The notes below the pieces were generated by a model. That model worked only from the letters and a program-made list of their open reading frames with translations, made no database searches and was not told the DNA's origin. A program made the position numbers and the translations under genes. A stretch of DNA of 50,078 nt from Prevotella sp. (lineage in GTDB: Bacteria > Bacteroidota > Bacteroidia > Bacteroidales > Bacteroidaceae). The stretch is from NCBI GenBank assembly GCA_017458225.1, contig JAFTFX010000016.1:1-50078 (forward strand), read 5' to 3'. Shown here piece by piece: positions 23,735 through 30,877 of the stretch; within the stretch, counting starts at the first letter, position 1, and each line of letters starts with the position of its first letter.

Positions 23735-23761
23735 CAAAGTGTACTGGAGTAAACAGAAGCT

Positions 23762-24667
23762 ATGCGACACGACAAACTGGAACGCGAACTGAACCTGCTG
23801 CTGATGCTGACAGAGAACCACAACTATGTGGTGGAAGACTTCTGTGAGCGTCTGCAGATATCGCGGCGCAACTTCTACTACTATCTGGAGTTCTTCCGCT
23901 TGGCAGGCTTCAAAGTGGAGCACCACAAGCCCTACTATCGCGTCCGCAAGGACTCGCCATTCTTCAGAAAGCTCGATGAAATCGTGCATTTCACAGAAGA
24001 CGAAGCCATCACCCTGCGCCGCATACTCGACAAGACTGGCGACCAGAGTATACAGGTACAGCGACTGCGGCAGAAGCTGGACCGCCTCTACGATCTGCAG
24101 ATTCTGGACAGCGTGGAACTGCAGGAGCAACTGGCCCACAACGTGACCAACCTCTACGAGGCCATCAAACTGCAGGTGTGCGTGGCGCTGAAAGGCTATA
24201 CATCGCCGCACAGCAACACCACCAGCGACCGCATTGTTGAGCCCTTCATGCTGATGAACGGCAACCGCGAGGTGCGCTGCTACGAGCTGTCGTCGGGCAT
24301 GAACAAGACGTTCAAGCTCTCGCGTATGAAAGACGTGGAACTGCTGGACGTGGTGTGGGAACATCAGAACAAGCACCGCGACATGCTGACCGATGTGTTC
24401 ATGTTCAGCGGCGAACAGCAGTGGACGGTCACCCTCCTGCTCGGCCGACTGTCGGTATCGGTGCTGCGCGAGGAGTATCCCCGTGCCGAGCGCTACATTG
24501 AACAGGCCGACGACGACCACTGGCGCGTGGAAATGCCCGTCTGCTCGTTCATCGGCATCGGGCGGTTCGTACTCGGTCTTTTCGAGGATATCGAAGTGCT
24601 GGGATGCGATGAATTCAAGGATTATTTACAAACCAAAATCAATAAACTTAACACAAAAATTTTATGA
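23762..24667 (+). CDS. WYL-domain transcriptional regulator
   Basis: A 301-residue cytoplasmic regulator. An N-terminal helix-turn-helix (about 5-60: NYVVEDFCERLQISRRNFYYY) is followed by a middle linker and a WYL-type region (about 140-225, with NREVRCYELSSGMNKTFKLSRM), then a C-terminal extension with GRFVLGLFEDIEVLG. WYL domains bind ligands such as single-stranded or cyclic nucleotides. The stop overlaps the start of the DUF4923 lipoprotein gene by 4 bases (ATGA), so the two are translationally coupled and the regulator may respond to an envelope state; that link is inference. Confidence 0.82.
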   Translation: MRHDKLERELNLLLMLTENHNYVVEDFCERLQISRRNFYYYLEFFRLAGFKVEHHKPYYRVRKDSPFFRKLDEIVHFTEDEAITLRRILDKTGDQSIQVQRLRQKLDRLYDLQILDSVELQEQLAHNVTNLYEAIKLQVCVALKGYTSPHSNTTSDRIVEPFMLMNGNREVRCYELSSGMNKTFKLSRMKDVELLDVVWEHQNKHRDMLTDVFMFSGEQQWTVTLLLGRLSVSVLREEYPRAERYIEQADDDHWRVEMPVCSFIGIGRFVLGLFEDIEVLGCDEFKDYLQTKINKLNTKIL

Positions 24668-25338
24668 AAAAGATTTCATTTGTTCTCGTAGCAGCAGCCT
24701 TCATGATGCTCACCAGCTGCGGATTGGGCACAACGGGTGCCACTTCAACAGGTTCAACCACTCAGACCACCGCTGCCAACAACGGCACGGCCGACGTGCT
24801 GGGCAGTGTGCTTTCGGCTGTGGCCGGCGGCTCTACGCTGGGCAACGTGCTGCAGAGTGTGCTAGGTCTCGACAAGATCACCAAGGCTAACCTGATCGGC
24901 ACTTGGACCTACAGCCAGCCCGGATGCGCCTTCACCAGTCAGGAACTGCTGGCTCAGGCCGGTGGCGAGGCTGTGGCAGCAGGCATCAAGTCTAAGCTGC
25001 AGCCCACTTTCCAGAAGGTTGGCATCAGCTCGAGCAACACCTCTATCACCTTCAATCAGGACGGCACCTTCGCTGCTAAGATTGCCGGCAAGTCGTGGTC
25101 GGGCAAGTACACCTTCGACGAGAACAACTACAAGATTACTCTGCAGGGCTTGATCCTCAGCATCAACTGCTATGCCAAGAAGAATAGCGACGGCATCGGT
25201 CTGCTGTTCGAGGCTTCGAAACTGCTCACCATCCTGCAGACGATGACCGCTCTGAGCGGCAACACTGCTGCCCAGACCATCGGCGACCTGTCGAAGAACT
25301 ACGACGGTCTGCGCATCGGCTTCGACTACAAGAAGTAA
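24664..25338 (+). CDS. DUF4923-family lipoprotein
   Basis: A 224-residue lipoprotein: MKKISFVLVAAAFMMLTSC followed by GLGTT, then a Thr/Ser/Gly-rich linker (about 22-65). A compact domain from about 75 follows, with NLIGTWTYSQPGCAFTSQEL, SSSNTSITFNQDGTFAAKI and SGKYTFDENNYKITLQG. This is a lipocalin-like pattern that matches my recollection of DUF4923 of Bacteroidota. Function unknown. It overlaps the WYL regulator gene by 4 bases, so both are made from one transcript. Confidence 0.78.
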   Translation: MKKISFVLVAAAFMMLTSCGLGTTGATSTGSTTQTTAANNGTADVLGSVLSAVAGGSTLGNVLQSVLGLDKITKANLIGTWTYSQPGCAFTSQELLAQAGGEAVAAGIKSKLQPTFQKVGISSSNTSITFNQDGTFAAKIAGKSWSGKYTFDENNYKITLQGLILSINCYAKKNSDGIGLLFEASKLLTILQTMTALSGNTAAQTIGDLSKNYDGLRIGFDYKK

Positions 25339-25342
25339 ACCC

Positions 25343-25398
25343 ACTGCTTGGAACACTCGTTCTAACGCACACCAAGAACTGCTTGGAACACTCGTTCT
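25343..25398 (+). repeat. Direct repeat at the start of the RluA gene
   Basis: ACTGCTTGGAACACTCGTTC plus one base occurs at 25343-25363 and again at 25378-25398, 35 bases apart. The second copy contains the TTG start codon. Confidence 0.85.
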
Positions 25399-26888
25399 TA
25401 CACCCTCTACAGTCGGGGCTGGAGAAGCCACAGCGTTTCAACAACCCCTTCGACTACGAACCTCATCCGCTATGCCAACAAGCAGCGGATGAGGTTTTGC
25501 ACTATGTGGCATCGCAGCCCGAACTGCTGGCCGATGCCCAGCGCGGAAAGATGTTCGGCGTACTCATCGTGGAGGGGGCAACTGCTGCAGCCTCCAGTAC
25601 GTCCGAAAGCTCCAGCCTTGGCTATCTTGCGGCCTACTCCGGCTTGCTGGCCGGCCGCAACGACTGGCCGTTCTTTGTGCCCCCTGTCTTCGATGCCCAG
25701 CAGCCCGACGGCCATTTCAAGCAGACCGAGCGCCTCATCTCCGCCATCAACGCCCAACTCGTCCAGTACACTGCGACACTGTCGCAGTCTACCCAACAGT
25801 CTACCCAACAGTCTGCCCAACAGTCTACCCAACAGACCACCCCCAAAAAGCACCCTTCCCCCTCTCATCTTTCTTCCCTGAAGCAGCAGCGCCGCCAGCT
25901 CTCTGAAGACCTTCAGCTCTGGCTGTTCCGACAGTATCGCATGCTGAACGCACGCGGCGATGAGAAAGACCTCGTCGACATCTGGCGCGACTACCATGCC
26001 TCGCCAAAGATTCAGCAGCGCTTTCCCCTTCCGCCTGGCGGCAGCGGCGACTGCTGTGCCCCCAAGCTGTTGCAGTATGCCTTCCGGCACCACCTGCACC
26101 CCGTGGCCATCGCCGAGTTCTGGTATGGTGCCTCGCCCCGTGGTGAGATTCGCCATCACGGACAGTTCTATCCTGCCTGTCGGGGTAAGTGCCTGCCCAT
26201 CCTCACTTTCATGCTGCAAGGCCTTGAGATAGAACCCGGACAAAGTGCGCACAAGACGGCAGCGCTGGCCAATGCCCTCACCACCCTTTATGAAGACGAG
26301 ACGCTTCTGGTCATTGAGAAGCCCTCGGGCCTGCTGTCGGTTCCCGGTCGCATTGATGCCCCGTCGGTCGAAAGTCTGCTCAGCAAGCGTTATGGCCGCG
26401 TCTTCCTGCCCCATCGTCTCGACATGGACACATCGGGCCTAATGGTTGTCGCCCGTAGCGAAGAGGCCTATAAGCACCTGCAGCACCAGTTCTACGCGCG
26501 TACTATATATAAAAGGTATGAGGCACTGCTCAATGGCCCTTGGCCTACCGACCGGCCCACCAAAGGCACCATTGCGCTACCCCTGCGTCCCGATCCCCTC
26601 GACCGTCCGCGCCAAGTGGTCGACCCTCTCCACGGCAAGCACGCCCTCACCGACTATGAGGTGGTCGGTAGGCTCGTCTCCCTCGTCCCTCACACTGGCC
26701 GCACCCACCAGCTGCGCGTGCACTGCGCCCACGCCGAAGGCCTCGGCATGCCCATCCTTGGCGATGCCCTCTACGGTCAAAAAGCCCACCGTCTCTGCCT
26801 GCATGCCGCCGAACTGGCTTTCGACCATCCCGTCAGCGGCGAGCGCCTGCACTTCCGGAGCACGCCCGATTTCGGCCATTCTTTCTAA
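25383..26888 (+). CDS. RluA-family pseudouridine synthase with long N-terminal extension
   Basis: A 501-residue RNA-modifying enzyme. The catalytic domain (about 290-500) has HRLDMDTSGLMVVAR, with the catalytic aspartate in RLD, plus GRTHQLRVHCAHA and GDALYGQ. The N-terminal 280 residues form the extension seen in Bacteroidota members, including PFDYEPHPLCQQAADEV and GKMFGVLIVE. A Gln-Ser repeat at about 135-150 is encoded by 12-bp tandem repeats. No ATG is available upstream; the conserved extension begins within a few residues of a TTG at 25383, which I take as the start. It is either 23S rRNA- or tRNA-directed. Confidence 0.82.
   Translation: MEHSFLHPLQSGLEKPQRFNNPFDYEPHPLCQQAADEVLHYVASQPELLADAQRGKMFGVLIVEGATAAASSTSESSSLGYLAAYSGLLAGRNDWPFFVPPVFDAQQPDGHFKQTERLISAINAQLVQYTATLSQSTQQSTQQSAQQSTQQTTPKKHPSPSHLSSLKQQRRQLSEDLQLWLFRQYRMLNARGDEKDLVDIWRDYHASPKIQQRFPLPPGGSGDCCAPKLLQYAFRHHLHPVAIAEFWYGASPRGEIRHHGQFYPACRGKCLPILTFMLQGLEIEPGQSAHKTAALANALTTLYEDETLLVIEKPSGLLSVPGRIDAPSVESLLSKRYGRVFLPHRLDMDTSGLMVVARSEEAYKHLQHQFYARTIYKRYEALLNGPWPTDRPTKGTIALPLRPDPLDRPRQVVDPLHGKHALTDYEVVGRLVSLVPHTGRTHQLRVHCAHAEGLGMPILGDALYGQKAHRLCLHAAELAFDHPVSGERLHFRSTPDFGHSF
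25785..25832 (+). repeat. Four 12-bp in-frame tandem repeats
   Basis: Four copies of CAGTCTACCCAA (third copy GCC for ACC) inside the RluA-type gene, encoding repeated Gln-Ser-Thr-Gln. Copy number can change without shifting frame. Confidence 0.9.
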
Positions 26889-26959
26889 GGAAAAACTACG
26901 TTTTGCCGTCGTTTTATATTAAACAATCATAAAGCGACGCTGGTTTCGCTTTTTTTTCT

Positions 26960-26967
26960 TACTTTTG
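26960..26967 (+). promoter_or_regulatory. -7 box for the GH35 gene
   Basis: TACTTTTG, 35 bases before the ATG at 27003. Confidence 0.6.
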
Positions 26968-27002
26968 CAGTCAGACTAAAAACTATTTTAAAAATCCTGA
27001 CA

Positions 27003-29519
27003 ATGAAACACATTTTCCGTAAACTCGCTCTCATGGCACTGTTGGCGACGGCCCCAACCCTGATGCAAGCTGCCACGAAGCCCGGCGACTTCACCGTGGG
27101 CGACAAGACATTCCTGCTGAACGGCCAGCCCTTCGTGGTGAAGGCAGCCGAAGTTCACTACCCCCGTATTCCCCGACCCTACTGGGAACACCGCATCCAG
27201 ATGTGCAAGGCACTGGGCATGAACGCCGTGTGTATCTACATTTTCTGGAATATCCACGAGCAGCGCGAAGGCGAATTCAACTTCACCGACAATAACGATG
27301 TGGCCGAGTTCTGCCGACTGGCACAGAAGAACGGCATGTACGTCATTGTGCGCCCCGGCCCCTACGTGTGTGCCGAGTGGGAGATGGGCGGTCTGCCCTG
27401 GTGGCTGCTGAAGAAGAAGGACATCCGTCTGCGCGAGCGCGACCCCTACTTCATGGAGCGTGTAAAGATTTTCGAGCAGAAAGTGGGCGAGCAACTCGCT
27501 CCACTGACCATCCAGAACGGCGGTCCCATCATCATGGTGCAGGTGGAGAACGAGTACGGCTCGTATGGCGAGGATAAGCCCTACGTCTCGGAGATTAGGG
27601 ATTGCCTGCGCAGAATCTATACCTCCCCCAACCCCTCCGAAGGAGGGGAGGGGCTGGCGCAGTCGGAATCCGCAAGGCCCTCCTCCCCTTCGGGGAGGTC
27701 GGGAGAGGTTTTGCTCTTCCAGTGCGACTGGTCGTCGAACTTCACGAAGAACGGTCTGGACGACCTTGTCTGGACGATGAATTTCGGCACTGGTGCCAAC
27801 ATCGACCAGCAGTTCCGCCGTCTGGGCGAACTGCGCCCCAATGCGCCAAAGATGTGCTCTGAGTTCTGGAGCGGCTGGTTCGACAAGTGGGGAGCTCGCC
27901 ACGAGACGCGCCCGGCCAAGGACATGGTGGCCGGCATGGACGAGATGCTCTCCAAGGGCATCAGCTTCTCCCTCTATATGACCCACGGCGGCACCTCGTT
28001 CGGCCACTGGGCAGGTGCCAACAGTCCCGGCTTTGCCCCCGACGTGACCAGCTATGACTACGATGCTCCCATCAACGAGTATGGTCTGGCCACCCCGAAA
28101 TACTACGAGTTGCGCACCATGATGGCCAAGTACAACGATGGCAAGAAACTGCCCGCCGTGCCCAAGCCCGTAGCACCCATCATCACCGTTCCCAAGTTCC
28201 AACTGACGGAGTACACCCCCATTATGACCGTTATCACCACCGCCAAGGAGAAACCCGAAACCGGTGCGCTGAAGACCTTCGAAGAAATGGATATGGGCTG
28301 GGGCGTGATGGCCTATACTACCGCTCTGCCCGAGCTGAGCACCCCCAGTGTGCTGACAGCCGATATCCACGACTTCGCACAGGTGTTCATCGACGGCAAA
28401 TATATCGGCAAGATCGACCGTGTGAAGAACGAGCGGTCGCTCACCCTGCCCTCGGTCAAGGAAGGCAGCAACCTGACCATCCTCGTCGAGGCCATGGGCC
28501 GCATTAACTTCGGTCGTGCCATCAAAGACTTCAAGGGCATTGTGGGCAACGTCACGCTGACCACCGAGACCGACGATGTGAACATGGTGCTGACGCTGAA
28601 GAGATGGACCAACATGACCTTCCCCGACGACTATGAAGTGGCCGTGAAAGCACTCGAGGCCGCCAAAGCCGCACACCAGCAGACCACCAACACCAGCGGT
28701 TGTCTGCCGCAGCAGAAGCCCTTGTGGGGCTATCAGGAGTCGGCTGCCGTCAGCGACTACATGAAGGCGGGCTACCATCGTGGCTACTTCAACCTGAAGA
28801 AAGTGGGCGACACGTTCCTGAACTTCGAGACCTGGGGCAAGGGCCAAGTGTGGGTGAACGGTCACGCCATGGGCCGCATCTGGTCGATTGGTCCGCAACA
28901 GACGCTCTATGTGCCTGGCTGCTGGCTGAAGAAAGGGCAGAACGAGATCATCGTCCTTGACATCGTCGGTCCTAAAGAGGCTGTGGTGTGGGGTCAGGAC
29001 AAGCCCGAACTGAACAAGCTGCAACTCGAAAAGAGCAACAAGCACAACAACATAGGCGACAAGCCCGACTTGAACAGCGCCACCCCCGTCAGCATCTCTG
29101 GTTCGGTAAACGGTGGCATCGCCACCGCAAAAAGCGGCAACGGCTGGCAGACCTTCCGCTTTGCCGCCCCGCAGAAGGGCCGCTATCTCGCCCTTGAGTG
29201 TCTCTCAACCCAGAAAGACGGCGACCGCGTGGCCATTGCCGAGCTCTATCTGCAAGGCCAAGACGGCAAGCGGCTCTCACGCGAGCCCTGGACCGTGAAG
29301 TATGCCAACAGCGAGGAGGAGAACGGCAACCACCTGGGCGACAAGGTCTTCGACCTGCAGGAGAGCACCTACTGGCAGACCGAGCGCAGCGCACAGACTC
29401 CCCATCTGCTCGTCATCGACCTCGGTTCGGTGCAGACCGTCAGCGCACTGGAGTACCTGCCGCGTGCTGAACAGGGAGCCCCCGGCTCAGTGAAGAACTT
29501 CAAAATCTATCTTTATTAG
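27003..29519 (+). CDS. Secreted GH35 beta-galactosidase with a palindromic element in frame
   Basis: An 838-residue exported glycosidase. Signal peptide MKHIFRKLALMALLATAPTL; GH35 barrel about 27-380 with the acid/base in VENEYGSYG (E184) and nucleophile in CSEFWSGWF (E287); beta-sandwich domains about 410-650 ending in QVWVNGHAMGRIWSIGPQ; and a C-terminal discoidin-like F5/8 C domain about 700-838 with VIDLGSVQTVSALEYLPRA. Residues about 207-236 (TSPNPSEGGEGLAQSESARP and onward) are encoded by an inserted repeat element; relatives go directly from the helix before it to LFQCDWSSNF. Both catalytic glutamates flank the insert, so activity is not certain. Confidence 0.88.
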   Translation: MKHIFRKLALMALLATAPTLMQAATKPGDFTVGDKTFLLNGQPFVVKAAEVHYPRIPRPYWEHRIQMCKALGMNAVCIYIFWNIHEQREGEFNFTDNNDVAEFCRLAQKNGMYVIVRPGPYVCAEWEMGGLPWWLLKKKDIRLRERDPYFMERVKIFEQKVGEQLAPLTIQNGGPIIMVQVENEYGSYGEDKPYVSEIRDCLRRIYTSPNPSEGGEGLAQSESARPSSPSGRSGEVLLFQCDWSSNFTKNGLDDLVWTMNFGTGANIDQQFRRLGELRPNAPKMCSEFWSGWFDKWGARHETRPAKDMVAGMDEMLSKGISFSLYMTHGGTSFGHWAGANSPGFAPDVTSYDYDAPINEYGLATPKYYELRTMMAKYNDGKKLPAVPKPVAPIITVPKFQLTEYTPIMTVITTAKEKPETGALKTFEEMDMGWGVMAYTTALPELSTPSVLTADIHDFAQVFIDGKYIGKIDRVKNERSLTLPSVKEGSNLTILVEAMGRINFGRAIKDFKGIVGNVTLTTETDDVNMVLTLKRWTNMTFPDDYEVAVKALEAAKAAHQQTTNTSGCLPQQKPLWGYQESAAVSDYMKAGYHRGYFNLKKVGDTFLNFETWGKGQVWVNGHAMGRIWSIGPQQTLYVPGCWLKKGQNEIIVLDIVGPKEAVVWGQDKPELNKLQLEKSNKHNNIGDKPDLNSATPVSISGSVNGGIATAKSGNGWQTFRFAAPQKGRYLALECLSTQKDGDRVAIAELYLQGQDGKRLSREPWTVKYANSEEENGNHLGDKVFDLQESTYWQTERSAQTPHLLVIDLGSVQTVSALEYLPRAEQGAPGSVKNFKIYLY
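27621..27709. mobile_element. REPIN-like palindromic element inside the GH35 gene
   Basis: About 89 bp with imperfect terminal inverted repeats of about 31 bp. The left end reads ACCTCCCCCAACCCCTCCGA; the right end, read on the minus strand, ACCTCTCCCGACCTCCCCGA. Each arm is itself palindromic (CCCTCCGAAGGAGGG; CCTCCCCTTCGGGGAGG), with a loop of about 27 bp. This is the layout of two REP sequences in opposite orientation. I recall similar CCCTCCGAAGGAGGG elements scattered between genes in Bacteroidota. It is read through in frame. Confidence 0.8.
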
Positions 29520-29537
29520 AAGTTCAGAAGTGTTGCG

Positions 29538-29647
29538 TCCTTGAGCAACCCGAGGTTTTTGCTTGTAAGTGAAACCTCATCTGCTTACAACCGAACGGCC
29601 TTTTGCTTATAAGCAGAAGGTCGTTTGCTTGTAGCCAAAAGTTACGA
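29538..29647. repeat. 22-nt-periodic array, TGCTT type
   Basis: TGCTT recurs at 29560, 29582, 29604 and 29626, exactly 22 bases apart, with a degenerate TCCTT at 29538. Dyads are superimposed: a 32-bp near-palindrome at 29594-29625 (AACGGCCTT...AAGGTCGTT) and GAGGTTT...AAACCTC across the first unit. It begins 18 bases after the GH35 stop. Confidence 0.85.
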
Positions 29648-29662
29648 AACATGGGGATTTGC

Positions 29663-29750
29663 ACCGCAATTGCATTCACTTTGTACCACAATCCATACGC
29701 TTTTGTACCGCAATCCATACGCTTTTGCACCACAATCCATACTAAACATT
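29663..29750 (+). repeat. 22-nt-periodic array, ACCRCAATCCATACGC type
   Basis: Units start at 29663, 29685, 29707 and 29729, exactly 22 bases apart; the middle two are ACCACAATCCATACGCTTTT and ACCGCAATCCATACGCTTTT plus two bases. The first and last are diverged. No dyad is seen. It adjoins, but is out of register with, the TGCTT array. Confidence 0.85.
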
Positions 29751-29760
29751 TGGCATCGTA

Positions 29761-29794
29761 CATTAGATATTAGACATTAGATTAAACATTAGAT
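29761..29794. repeat. CATTAGAT short repeats
   Basis: CATTAGAT at 29761, 29775 and 29787. With the two 22-nt arrays and the greA promoter and leader, this accounts for the 458-base gap between the GH35 gene and greA. Confidence 0.6.
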
Positions 29795-29826
29795 ATCAAG
29801 CATTTAGGCAAAAAAATCCAAAAAAA

Positions 29827-29858
29827 TTTGCCCGATTGGCAAAAACTTCGTACTTTTG
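29827..29858 (+). promoter_or_regulatory. Complete promoter upstream of greA
   Basis: TTTG (29827-29830), 20-base spacer, TACTTTTG (29851-29858). Transcription should start near 29865, over 110 bases before the greA ATG, with a terminator in between. Confidence 0.8.
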
Positions 29859-29864
29859 TCGCGG

Positions 29865-29932
29865 ATAAAGCAAGAAACACATACTAAAAACAAGGATTCC
29901 GACGTAAAAAAGTCGGGATTCTTTGTTTTTTG
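29865..29932 (+). ncRNA. Candidate greA leader RNA (GraL-like)
   Basis: The interval between the predicted start near 29865 and the T-run ending at 29932 would give an RNA of about 68 bases if transcription stops at the leader terminator. E. coli greA is known to have such a leader terminator producing GraL RNAs. The 5' end is estimated from the -7 box, so it may be off by a few bases. Confidence 0.45.
29885..29932 (+). terminator. Intrinsic terminator in the greA leader
   Basis: AAGGATTCCGAC (29892-29903) pairs with GTCGGGATTCTT (29912-29923), eight-base loop. After a one-base bulge the outer ACAA/TTGT and A/T tracts extend the stem, giving a T-run to 29931. It lies after the promoter and before greA, so it must be read through for greA expression. 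Confidence 0.8.
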
Positions 29933-29977
29933 CTAACCCAAGGAAAAACGTAAAACAATAAATAATTAAGGAAAAAC

Positions 29978-30445
29978 ATGGCATACATGTCACAAGAGGG
30001 CTATGATAAGCTCATAGCCGAACTGAAGCGCCTGGAGGGTATTGAGCGCCCCAAGGCATCGGCCGCCATCGCAGAAGCACGCGACAAGGGCGACCTGAGT
30101 GAGAACAGCGAGTATGAGGCTGCCAAGGAGGCACAGGCCCATCTGGAGTCGAAGATCAACCTGCTGAAGCAGTCGATCAGCGAGGCAAAGATTGTCGACA
30201 CCTCGCGCCTCTCGACTGACTCCGTGCAGATTCTCTCAAAGGTAGAGATGACCAACCTGGCCACCAAGGCTCGCATGACCTACACCATCGTCAGCGAGAG
30301 CGAGGCCAACCTGCGCGAGGGCAAGATTTCGATCACCACCCCCATTGCCCAGGGCCTGCTGAACCACAAGGTGGGCGACGAGGTGGAAGTGAAGATTCCG
30401 CGCGGCACCATCAAGCTGCGCATTGAGAACATCACAGTTGGATAA
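29978..30445 (+). CDS. greA: Transcription elongation factor GreA
   Basis: A 155-residue cytoplasmic factor that rescues backtracked RNA polymerase by stimulating transcript cleavage. The N-terminal coiled coil (1-75) carries the tip region ARDKGDLSENSEYEAAKE with the acidic residues needed for cleavage; the C-terminal domain (80-155) has EANLREGKISITTPIAQGLL and GDEVEVKIPRG. Length is typical. Expression appears controlled by read-through of a terminator in its own leader. The HIT gene follows after 27 bases. Confidence 0.96.
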   Translation: MAYMSQEGYDKLIAELKRLEGIERPKASAAIAEARDKGDLSENSEYEAAKEAQAHLESKINLLKQSISEAKIVDTSRLSTDSVQILSKVEMTNLATKARMTYTIVSESEANLREGKISITTPIAQGLLNHKVGDEVEVKIPRGTIKLRIENITVG

Positions 30446-30472
30446 GCCCCATTAGCCCCAAAAACAAACACT

Positions 30473-30865
30473 ATGGATATTTTTTCTAAGATCGCCGCAG
30501 GCGAAATACCCAGCTACAAGTGCGCTGAGAACGATGAGTTCTACGCCTTCCTCGACATCAACCCCGTGGCAAAAGGCCACACACTGGTCATTCCCCGTCG
30601 CGAGGTCGACTATGTCTTCGATATGGACGACGACGAGATTGGCCGCTACGAGCAGTTTGCCAAGCGCGTGGCCGTAGCCATCAAGAAAGCCTTCCCCTGC
30701 AAGAAGGTGGCCCAGGTGGTGCTCGGCTTGGAAGTGCCCCACGCCCACATCCACCTCATCCCCATGAACAGCGAGGCCGATGTCGACTTCCGCAAAGAAA
30801 AGCTGCAACTGCCCCAGGAGGAGATGCAGCAGATAGCCGCCAAGATTTTCGAAGCCTTCCAATAA
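30473..30865 (+). CDS. HIT-family nucleotide-binding hydrolase
   Basis: A 130-residue histidine-triad protein: IAAGEIPSYKCAENDEFYAF and FLDINPVAKGHTLVIPRRE in the N-terminal half and the triad VPHAHIHLIPM at about 100-110. Family members hydrolyse purine nucleoside phosphoramidates or dinucleoside polyphosphates. It starts 27 bases after greA and 12 bases precede the next gene, so it links greA with the polysaccharide genes in one possible transcript. Confidence 0.92.
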   Translation: MDIFSKIAAGEIPSYKCAENDEFYAFLDINPVAKGHTLVIPRREVDYVFDMDDDEIGRYEQFAKRVAVAIKKAFPCKKVAQVVLGLEVPHAHIHLIPMNSEADVDFRKEKLQLPQEEMQQIAAKIFEAFQ

Positions 30866-30877
30866 CCCCACTCCGGT

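Noticed and set aside
24664-25338. Secreted adhesin because of the Thr/Ser-rich region
   Set aside because: The low-complexity part is a short linker after the lipobox; the rest fits a small DUF4923-type lipoprotein.
26988-29045. A 685-codon open frame on the minus strand antisense to the GH35 gene
   Set aside because: It mirrors the GC-rich codon bias of the real gene, has a His/Val/Gln-rich composition typical of such shadows and shows no domain or start context. The same applies to long antisense frames opposite lepB, GH43, the Wzx-like flippase, the MBOAT genes and manC.
29538-29750. CRISPR array or riboswitch
   Set aside because: Units abut without spacers, and the region ends before the greA promoter, so it is not in the greA leader.
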